A stretch of 29,152 bases of DNA from Butyrivibrio sp. (GTDB taxonomy: Bacteria > Bacillota_A > Clostridia > Lachnospirales > Lachnospiraceae). Every line of letters starts with the position of its first letter. Positions within the stretch are counted from its first letter, which is position 1. Shown here piece by piece: positions 23,150 to 29,152 of the stretch. The notes under the pieces were generated by a model that was not told the origin of the DNA, ran no database searches, and worked only from the letters and a program-made list of their open reading frames with translations. The stretch lies in assembly GCA_024690635.1 (NCBI GenBank), contig JAILOW010000100.1, positions 1 through 29,152 of the forward strand, given 5' to 3'. The position numbers and the translations under genes were made by a program.

Positions 23150-26100
23150 ATGAAGAGGACATTATCAAAAGCTTTAAGTTTCATATTGGCGGCATCCATG
23201 GCGATGTCATCAATAACAGTTTCTGCCTTTGAGGATCCGGACAAGGAAAACGAGATCATCAAAGATCAGGAAGAGGATGCTACAATGGAGAGCTCTGAAG
23301 AAGAGTCTGCTTCTGATGCATCAAGTGAGGAGTCATCAGAGGAAGAGATTACATCTGATGATGAGGATGAGCCTGAGACCGGCGAAGAGGAGTCTGAGGC
23401 ATCTGATGAAGCATCTTCAGAAGATAGCAGTGATGCAGCAGCCGAAAGCTCAAGTGAAGAGCTTGAGGAGTTTACAGAGGTTGAAAAAGATACTCTTGCA
23501 GCTGCAGATGCAGCGGAAGAAGGCTTTGTTATAAATGATAAACACGTGCTTACCGGTTATACCGGTGAGGGCGGTGAGATCACTATCCCTGATAATGTTT
23601 GGGAAATTGGAGAAGCTGCTTTTAATGGAAATCTTAATATCAGAAAGGTTACTTTTGCTGAGGGTAGTAACCTTACAAAGATAGGTAAGAATGCGTTTAG
23701 TGGATGTACCGAACTTACGGATATTGTATTTCCTGAAAATCTTGAGACCATAGATGATAGAGCTTTTTATGGTTCGGGACTCGAAACGGTTACACTTCCC
23801 AAAAAGCTTAAAAAACTTGGAACAAATGGTATTAATGTCTTTAGCAGATGTTCAAGCCTAAAGGAAGTAACGGTAAATTCAACATCACTTGATGTTCCCA
23901 TGTATTTTTCGAGCTTTGACGGATGCGCCATTGAAAAGATCACATTCAGCGAGGAAATGACATATATTCCCCAATATCTTTTTATGAATGCAGGCGTTAA
24001 GGTTGATCTTGAAGTGACTATTCCTGCCAATGTTGAAAACATAGGTATCTATGCTTTTCATAATACCAACATAGGTAAGGTGTTGTTTGCAGGAAATAAT
24101 GTTACAGAAATTGGTAAAGCTGCATTTAGTGGATGCGGCTATCTGACCGCCTTTGATTTTACAGAGAATCTTCAGACTATAGGTGACGAAGCCTTTAAAG
24201 AAACAGGACTTACCAAGGTGACACTTCCCAAAAAGCTCAAAAAACTTGGAACAAATGGAATGCAAGTTTTTGAAAACTGTCCCATAAAGGAAGTGACCAT
24301 CAATTCAACATCGCTTGATGTTTGCATGTATTTCCCTAACTTTAAAGGATGTTCAATTGAAAAGATCACATTCAGCGAGGAAATGACATATATTCCCAGA
24401 TATCTTTTTATGGATGCGGGTGTTGTAAATAATCTTGAAGTAACTATCCCTGCCAAAGTTGAAACCATAGGTAACAATGCTTTTCAGAATACCAAAATAG
24501 GCAAGGTTATCTTTAAAGGAAATAATGTAACTTTAATTGATAAGGAAGCGTTTTGTGGATGCAGTAACATTACAGACTTTGATTTTACTGAGAATCTTCA
24601 GACTATAGGCGACGGAGCCTTTAAAAAGACAGGACTTACCAAGGTAACACTTCCCAAAAAGCTTCAGAAACTTGGAACAAATGGAATGTGTGTCTTTGAA
24701 GGTTGTCCTATAAAGGAAGTAACTGTAAATTCAACATCACTTGATGTTTGCATGTATTTCCCTAACTTTAAAGACTGCGCCATCGAAAAGATCACATTCA
24801 GCGGGGAAATGACATATATTCCCAGATATCTCTTTATGGATGCGGGAGTAAAAACCAATCTTGAAGTAACTATTCCTGCCAGTGTACAAACAATTAAAAA
24901 CAATGCATTTCAGAATACAAAGATAGGCAAGGTTGAATGCGGAGCAGGGCTTAAGACTATTGAAAAGAATGCATTTGGTGGATGCACACTTCTTACAGAT
25001 ATTTATCTTGGCTCTAAAGTTACTGACATTAATAAAGATGCATTTTACGGAACAATTAAGAGTGAACTTACCTTCCATGCTCCTGCAAATTCCTATGCTA
25101 TCAAGTGGGCAAAGAATAACGGCTTTAAGACAGATGCCGTCGCAACCCACAAGATCACATACGTTCTTAACGGTGGTAAGAATGCAGCAGGAAATCCTGC
25201 TACATATATAAAGGGCAGAGGAGTTAGTAAGTTCCTTGCTCCCACAAAGAAGGGCTATACTTTTGAGGGATGGTTCTCAGACAAGAACTTTACAACTGAA
25301 AAAGAAGGTATCGGAGAAGACGAGACCAAGGATGTAACTGTTTATGCTAAGTGGCGTGTAAATACATACACAGTTGTTTTTGATAAGAACGCTGATAATG
25401 CTACAGGCGACATTGCATCCAAGACTCTTAAATACAATGAGACCTTCAAGCTTGCAAAAACAGTATTCAAGCGTCCCCGCTATGTTCAGACTTCATGGAA
25501 TACCAAGGCTGACGGCAAGGGAACAACCTATAAGTTTGGCGCATCGGTTAAGAACCTTACAGATAAAGACGGCGTAGATGCAGTTCTTTATGCTGTTTAT
25601 GCTCCCTGCAACTACACAATTAAGTACAACGTAAATGCAGATGCGGTAGATGGCAAGATCACAGGAACAATAAAGAACCAGGCCTGCAAGTATGACAAGG
25701 CTGTAACCATTACTACTACAGTTCCCAAGGCTACAGGATATGTGTTCAAGGGCTGGGCTTATGCTGATGATGCTGCAGCACCTGACTTTACTGCAGGAGA
25801 AAAGCTCGCAGCAGGAGATGAGAAGCTTGAAAACCTCAACGTCACAGCAGAGACTGAGAACAGCATAACTCTTTACGGTGTTTGGGAGGCAGAAGCTGAG
25901 TATACTCTTAATGTATATGCAGCACCTAAAAAGAACGTTACAGATGCAACAGAGAAAAAGACATTCACACTTAGATACAGTGAGTCTGTAGATCTGTCAG
26001 ATCTTTTTGAGAAGGATGATTATGTCATTGCTTCTTACAAGAATGACAAGAATAAGACGGTTGCAGCAGGAGAAGTAAAGAACCTTGCTTCCAAGAACGG

Positions 26101-27790
26101 CGCAACAGTAAATCTCTACGCAGACTGGAAGGCAGTATCCTATAAGGTTACATTTGCCGATTCCAAAGAAGGAACCGGCGCTTCCATGAAGCACAAGAAT
26201 AAGGTAAAGGCCATCACAGTTGAAACAAAGACTGTAACTCTTTTAAATCCGACAAAGGATGGCTATAAGTTTGCGGGATGGACAGTAAATGCAGCAGGCG
26301 GCGAAGCTCTTGCAAATGAAGGAGCTGTAGTTACAAGCCTTGAAAAGGGCGCATACCATCAGGATATCGTTCTTACTGCGCAGTGGACAACACGTAAAGT
26401 TGAGTATGAGATAATTGTTCAGGATGGGGACAACTTTAAAGACGTAACGCCTAATTACAAATATTATTGGAAAAATACAAACCCTGAAACCTTTGCAAAT
26501 ATCAAGGATGTTAAGCTCAAGAACCCTTCTATGAGAGGATTTACCTTCAAGGGATGGTTTGATGATGCAGAGTGCAAGACAAAGAATGGCAAGTTAAGCA
26601 AGACTGCTGTTGATTCAACAGAAACCATGAAAAAGTATGCACTCTTTACAGAGAACGTATACAAGGTTGTAATTAACGGAAACAACAAGAAGAAGAATAA
26701 GAGAGTAATTGAAAATGTTAAGTTTACTCAGGATCTTGATCCTTCAACATTTGCAGTAACAGATGAAAAAGCATGGACCTACGACGAGGGAAGCGCTGCA
26801 CAGATAAGTTTTTACTCAACAAAGGCAAACGGAAAGGGATTTATTCTTAATACTGATGAGATTTACAATGCACTTTGCGCAAAGAATAACGGTACAGTAA
26901 CCTTCTATGCTATCTGGGATACCTACAGGGTAAACTACACAGATGCTGATGATGAAAGCTCAACAACCATGAAGAACAATTCCAAGAACCCTGTGATATT
27001 CACAAAGGGTAAAGAAGGAAAGAGCCGTTATACCACACTGAAGAAGCCTACAAAGGCAGGATATACCTTTAAGTCATGGGAGTGTGAAAAGGAAGGCGCT
27101 GTAGTTAAGCTTGCAAACGGTAAATTTGCAATCGACAGATGCATGGCTGAGATAAGCGATATAACAGTAAAGGCAACCTGGACAGCTAACAGCTACAAGA
27201 TCTACCTTTATCCTAACGGAGCAAAGACAAACCTTGTAAAGGGCGATGAAAAGGTACCTGTATCCAACTCAAAGGCTGCAGGAAAGTGCGCAGTAGTATC
27301 AGCTGCCTTTGACAAGAACACATTTGGATACAACGAGGCTGAGCTCACTGACCTTAACGACATCCACTACGAGAGAGCAGGCTACATTTTCAAAGAGTGG
27401 AATACCAAGGCAAACGGTAAGGGTAAGTCTTACGTACCCGGAGATGCCTTCAACCTTACAACCAAGGCAAAGGCAGGAACAACTCTTTACGCTATCTGGG
27501 TAAAGGTAAGCCCTGCAAGAGTAAAGGGAGTAAAGGTAGGAGCAGATAAACGCCTCAGCTTTACTGCAGTAAAGGGTATTGGTGCTTCAACCTGCAAGTA
27601 TGAGTACCAGAAGTCTACAACACTTACAAGACTTTCCAAGGCACCCAAGGCATATGTTGAAGAAAGCGGTATCGAGATCGGTATAACCGGTGAAACCGGC
27701 TACGTACGAGTAAGAGCCTACATGCTTGATTCTACAGGAGCAAAGGTATACGGCCCCTGGAGCTTTGCAAAGAAGTACAGTGTTCAGTGA
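23150..27790 (+). CDS. Giant secreted BspA-type LRR / InlB-type repeat protein
   Basis: At 1546 residues this is the largest gene here. It has a Sec signal peptide (residues 1-26, cleavage after VSA), then an acidic Ser/Glu-rich linker (about 27-120) and BspA-type leucine-rich repeats (about 125-660; e.g. TIGDEAFKETGLTKVTLPKKL). Nine InlB B-type (Listeria-Bacteroides) repeats follow (about 668-1450), ending in words like YAKW, YGVW, YAIW. The C-terminus (about 1455-1546) resembles a fibronectin type III domain. I find no LPXTG motif, C-terminal hydrophobic helix, SLH or choline-binding repeats, so attachment is unexplained. AAGGGAG sits seven bases before the ATG. A role in adhesion to host, plant fibre or other cells is inferred from the domains only. 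Confidence 0.93.
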   Translation: MKRTLSKALSFILAASMAMSSITVSAFEDPDKENEIIKDQEEDATMESSEEESASDASSEESSEEEITSDDEDEPETGEEESEASDEASSEDSSDAAAESSSEELEEFTEVEKDTLAAADAAEEGFVINDKHVLTGYTGEGGEITIPDNVWEIGEAAFNGNLNIRKVTFAEGSNLTKIGKNAFSGCTELTDIVFPENLETIDDRAFYGSGLETVTLPKKLKKLGTNGINVFSRCSSLKEVTVNSTSLDVPMYFSSFDGCAIEKITFSEEMTYIPQYLFMNAGVKVDLEVTIPANVENIGIYAFHNTNIGKVLFAGNNVTEIGKAAFSGCGYLTAFDFTENLQTIGDEAFKETGLTKVTLPKKLKKLGTNGMQVFENCPIKEVTINSTSLDVCMYFPNFKGCSIEKITFSEEMTYIPRYLFMDAGVVNNLEVTIPAKVETIGNNAFQNTKIGKVIFKGNNVTLIDKEAFCGCSNITDFDFTENLQTIGDGAFKKTGLTKVTLPKKLQKLGTNGMCVFEGCPIKEVTVNSTSLDVCMYFPNFKDCAIEKITFSGEMTYIPRYLFMDAGVKTNLEVTIPASVQTIKNNAFQNTKIGKVECGAGLKTIEKNAFGGCTLLTDIYLGSKVTDINKDAFYGTIKSELTFHAPANSYAIKWAKNNGFKTDAVATHKITYVLNGGKNAAGNPATYIKGRGVSKFLAPTKKGYTFEGWFSDKNFTTEKEGIGEDETKDVTVYAKWRVNTYTVVFDKNADNATGDIASKTLKYNETFKLAKTVFKRPRYVQTSWNTKADGKGTTYKFGASVKNLTDKDGVDAVLYAVYAPCNYTIKYNVNADAVDGKITGTIKNQACKYDKAVTITTTVPKATGYVFKGWAYADDAAAPDFTAGEKLAAGDEKLENLNVTAETENSITLYGVWEAEAEYTLNVYAAPKKNVTDATEKKTFTLRYSESVDLSDLFEKDDYVIASYKNDKNKTVAAGEVKNLASKNGATVNLYADWKAVSYKVTFADSKEGTGASMKHKNKVKAITVETKTVTLLNPTKDGYKFAGWTVNAAGGEALANEGAVVTSLEKGAYHQDIVLTAQWTTRKVEYEIIVQDGDNFKDVTPNYKYYWKNTNPETFANIKDVKLKNPSMRGFTFKGWFDDAECKTKNGKLSKTAVDSTETMKKYALFTENVYKVVINGNNKKKNKRVIENVKFTQDLDPSTFAVTDEKAWTYDEGSAAQISFYSTKANGKGFILNTDEIYNALCAKNNGTVTFYAIWDTYRVNYTDADDESSTTMKNNSKNPVIFTKGKEGKSRYTTLKKPTKAGYTFKSWECEKEGAVVKLANGKFAIDRCMAEISDITVKATWTANSYKIYLYPNGAKTNLVKGDEKVPVSNSKAAGKCAVVSAAFDKNTFGYNEAELTDLNDIHYERAGYIFKEWNTKANGKGKSYVPGDAFNLTTKAKAGTTLYAIWVKVSPARVKGVKVGADKRLSFTAVKGIGASTCKYEYQKSTTLTRLSKAPKAYVEESGIEIGITGETGYVRVRAYMLDSTGAKVYGPWSFAKKYSVQ
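23728..24930 (+). repeat. Tandem 142/143-codon LRR repeat units inside the surface-protein gene
   Basis: Three units repeat at DNA level: the marker ACACTTCCCAAAAAGCT recurs at 23792, 24221 and 24647, periods 429 and 426 bases. Units two and three are closest (for example CTTGATGTTTGCATGTATTT in both). The third is incomplete at its 3' end. Such near-identical tandem units can expand or contract by recombination without breaking the frame. Confidence 0.85.
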
Positions 27791-27806
27791 TGTTAAAACT
27801 TACATC

Positions 27807-27835
27807 TTGACGATGATGTATTCATAAAGTAATAT
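27807..27835 (+). promoter_or_regulatory. Promoter of the folT riboswitch transcript
   Basis: TTGACG (27807-27812), 17 bases, TAATAT (27830-27835). Transcription would start near 27842, about 20 bases before the riboswitch. No clear terminator for the preceding surface-protein gene is seen between 27791 and this promoter. Confidence 0.6.
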
Positions 27836-27862
27836 GAGGTTGCAACAAAAATAATAAGAGAA

Positions 27863-27963
27863 GTGCAGAGTAGACGTTAGAGCGTTAAGTGCCCGGTGAA
27901 CAGGGAGTTGTCACTGGGACGAAGGGTTTATCCCGCGGTTTTAATGTCGCATCCCGCTGCTAC
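27863..27963 (+). promoter_or_regulatory. Tetrahydrofolate (THF) riboswitch
   Basis: The sequence follows the THF riboswitch pattern in order: GCAG-AG-TAGACG (27865 on), GCGTTAAGTG (27882-27891), ACGAAGGG (27919 on), CCGCGGT (27933 on), and GTCGCATCC-CG-CTGC (27946-27960). The ends GCAG/CTGC form P1, and the conserved GAGTAGA, GCGTTAAGTG and GCATCC segments match the published folT and folE leaders as I remember them. It stands before a folate-type ECF S-component gene, the classic target. It should sense reduced folates and reduce expression when they are abundant. Confidence 0.88.
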
Positions 27964-28023
27964 ATCGAAAAGTATATCTACACCTCCGATGTGGTTAAAG
28001 GAAACTGCAAAGGAGGTGTTTTT
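27962..28023 (+). promoter_or_regulatory. Riboswitch expression platform sequestering the folT ribosome binding site
   Basis: ACACCTCC (27980-27987) can pair with GGAGGTGT (28012-28019), which contains the folT Shine-Dalgarno sequence and is followed by a run of T (28019-28023) directly before the ATG. A competing pair, ACATCG (27962-27967) with CGATGT (27987-27992), begins right after P1 and overlaps the anti-SD arm. The hairpin could act by hiding the ribosome site, by terminating transcription, or both. Confidence 0.7.
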
Positions 28024-28584
28024 ATGTCTAAAGATCATGCTATTTCACAAAAGTCCCAGATTTCTTCACTTGCAAGGCTCAAGGAAACCAAGGTCCTTAC
28101 CTTTTGCGGAATGATGGGCGCACTGGCTGTGGTACTTGGCTACGTTGCCACCATCAAGGTTGGTCAGTACATCAGGATCGGTTTTTCAGGTCTTCCCAAT
28201 CAGGTAGTTGATTATCTCTTTGGACCTTGGATCGGTGCAATATTTGGCGGAGCCATGGATATTATCAAATGGTTTGCTTCCGGAGATGGAAATTTCTTTC
28301 CGGGATTTACCATTACAGCTATGCTTGGTGCTGTGATCTACGGCTTTTTCCTTTATAAAAAGCCTTTAAAGCTTGTAAATGTCATCGCATCCCAGGTGGT
28401 TGTAAAGATCGTTTGTAACCTGATCCTTAATACGCTTTGGCTTAACCTTTTGTACGGACAGGCTATAGCAGCGATTCTTCCCGGCAGGATAGTTTCAAAT
28501 GCAGTTATGCTTCCCATTGACTGCTTTATCATGTATGTGATGCTGAAGGTTGTGGGAAAGGTTATTAAACCTTATTTTGATTAA
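28024..28584 (+). CDS. folT: Folate-family ECF transporter S component
   Basis: This 186-residue integral membrane protein has about five to six membrane helices and the pattern of folate ECF S-components: VGQYIRIGFSGLPNQVVDYLFGPWIGAIFGGAMDIIKW near the first third, and PGFTITAMLGAVIYG. It binds folates in the membrane and needs the shared EcfA-EcfA'-EcfT module, not in this window. I chose ATG 28024, eight bases after AAAGGAGG; the frame upstream to 27889 is the riboswitch. The THF riboswitch supports folate as substrate. Confidence 0.9.
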   Translation: MSKDHAISQKSQISSLARLKETKVLTFCGMMGALAVVLGYVATIKVGQYIRIGFSGLPNQVVDYLFGPWIGAIFGGAMDIIKWFASGDGNFFPGFTITAMLGAVIYGFFLYKKPLKLVNVIASQVVVKIVCNLILNTLWLNLLYGQAIAAILPGRIVSNAVMLPIDCFIMYVMLKVVGKVIKPYFD

Positions 28585-28596
28585 GCGTTAACTGTC

Positions 28597-28625
28597 TTGA
28601 CATTTCTGCAGGTCATAAATAAAAT
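28597..28625 (+). promoter_or_regulatory. Promoter of the tyrS T-box transcript
   Basis: A perfect TTGACA (28597-28602), 17 bases, TAAAAT (28620-28625). Transcription would start near 28632 and run into the T-box leader. Confidence 0.75.
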
Positions 28626-28631
28626 AGATAA

Positions 28632-28923
28632 AAGTAAAAGGCGTTGAGCGGAACAAGTAAGATTCGCAGTCTGTCTACAGAGAGTTGCCGGTTGGTGAGA
28701 GGCGCAGAAAAGAGCGATGATGAATACATCCGTGAGCTGCCGGGCAGAAGTACTTATGTATGTGTAGGTCCGGACGGGGTTGACCGTTATATCAAACGAG
28801 TATCGCTTTTTTATATAGAGCTGTACTTACTGAGGCAGATGGCGTGAGCTGTCTGTGAATGAAGGTGGTAACACGATATTAGTCGTCCTTCGTGATCATT
28901 AACTGATTGCGGAGGACTTTTTT
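28632..28923 (+). promoter_or_regulatory. Tyrosine-specific T-box leader with terminator
   Basis: Stem I contains AGAGAG (28680-28685), GGTTGGTGAGAGG (28690-28702) and a specifier loop with GAATACA; the specifier TAC (28725-28727) reads tyrosine. The T-box motif AAGGTGGTAACACG lies at 28862-28875. The terminator is GTCCTTCGTGATCA (28885-28898) with TGATTGCGGAGGAC (28904-28917) plus six T (28918-28923). Uncharged tRNA-Tyr should bind the specifier and T-box bulge and favour the antiterminator. The leader fills most of the 372-base gap between folT and tyrS. Confidence 0.93.
28885..28923 (+). terminator. T-box regulated terminator before tyrS
   Basis: A 14-bp stem with several G-T pairs, a five-base loop (28899-28903) and six T. 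It overlaps the region downstream of the T-box motif, as required for the alternate antiterminator. Confidence 0.88.
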
Positions 28924-28956
28924 ATTGCCTTCGCAGGTTACAAATGGAGGTGCATT

Positions 28957-29152
28957 ATGCAGATTTATGAGGAACTTAAGGCAAGAGGCCTTATCGCTCA
29001 GGTTACTGATGAGGAGCAGATAAGAGACCTTGTAAACAACGGAAAGGCTACTTTCTACATTGGATTTGACTGTACTACCGATTCTCTTACAGCAGGTCAT
29101 TTCATGGCTCAGACTCTTATGAAGAGACTTAAGGATGCAGGAAATAAGCCTA
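28957..29152 (+). CDS. tyrS: Tyrosyl-tRNA synthetase, N-terminal fragment (window edge)
   Basis: The first 65 codons of TyrS are present before the window ends. MQIYEELKARGLIAQVTD is the usual start, and YIGFDCTTDSLTAGHFMA is the first catalytic segment; the HIGH motif reads TAGH, a variant with only the second His. TyrS charges tRNA-Tyr. GGAGG (28946-28950) precedes the ATG by six bases. An ATG at 28944 is out of frame and has no ribosome binding site. The tyrosine T-box leader upstream confirms the amino-acid specificity. Confidence 0.94.
   Translation, partial: MQIYEELKARGLIAQVTDEEQIRDLVNNGKATFYIGFDCTTDSLTAGHFMAQTLMKRLKDAGNKP

Noticed and set aside
27700..27790. LPXTG sorting signal or membrane anchor at the end of the giant protein
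   Set aside because: The C-terminus ends in an Fn3-like strand pattern with no LPXTG-like motif, hydrophobic helix or basic tail.
27889..28023. Upstream extension of folT by 45 codons
   Set aside because: This stretch is the THF riboswitch and its expression platform; the SD and standard N-terminus support ATG 28024.
28644..28847. Small open frame between folT and tyrS
   Set aside because: It lies entirely in the T-box leader RNA, whose conserved elements explain the sequence.

Overview
The window looks like chromosomal DNA of a low-to-mid GC anaerobic Firmicute. Lachnospiraceae, and Butyrivibrio or a close relative, is the best guess. This rests on protein flavour (BspA-type LRR and InlB-type repeat proteins, an elongated PRPP synthetase, DUF512-der-plsY-gpsA synteny, a THF riboswitch on folT, a tyrosine T-box) and is inference, not a database match. 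Nearly everything is on the plus strand; only the PRPP synthetase gene is on the minus strand. I see no transposase, phage gene, tRNA, rRNA or CRISPR array.

Layout. (1) 1-733: the 3' end of trmD overlapping rimM, part of a ribosome/tRNA maturation operon. (2) 734-7081: a nucleoside uptake and salvage island: uridine phosphorylase, a BMP-family nucleoside-binding lipoprotein, ABC ATPase, two permeases and cytidine deaminase. It has its own promoter, an 18-bp palindrome before the first gene and a terminator/attenuator after the binding protein. (3) 7082-13694: the ribosome operon resumes: rplS with a probable promoter and structured leader, lepB, rbgA, lepB, rnhB, a FliK-like gene, a FlhB C-domain-like gene, yraN and pgeF. 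The rbgA-rnhB-ylqG-ylqH part matches Bacillus gene order. rplS carries an in-frame TGA that cuts off the last quarter of L19. (4) 13695-17010: an OmpR-type response regulator and a large histidine kinase behind a promoter with three TTCTTAAGAA-type sites. (5) 17030-18298: a bidirectional terminator and prs on the minus strand. (6) 18363-22896: DUF512 radical-SAM protein, der, plsY and gpsA, with a clear promoter and terminator. (7) 22897-23149: a stretch with three successive strong hairpins, then a promoter. (8) 23150-27790: a 1546-residue secreted repeat protein with BspA-type LRRs, nine InlB-type repeats and an Fn3-like end. (9) 27807-28584: THF riboswitch and folate ECF S-component (folT). 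(10) 28597-end: tyrosine T-box leader and the start of tyrS.

How it works together. The nucleoside island imports nucleosides, phosphorolyses uridine and deaminates cytidine, feeding uracil and pentose phosphate into metabolism. The surrounding genes serve ribosome assembly (RimM, TrmD, L19, RbgA, Der), protein secretion (two signal peptidases) and phospholipid synthesis (PlsY, GpsA). The most notable items are the interrupted rplS, the three-hairpin element before the giant surface protein, and the regulatory palindromes before udp and before the two-component system.
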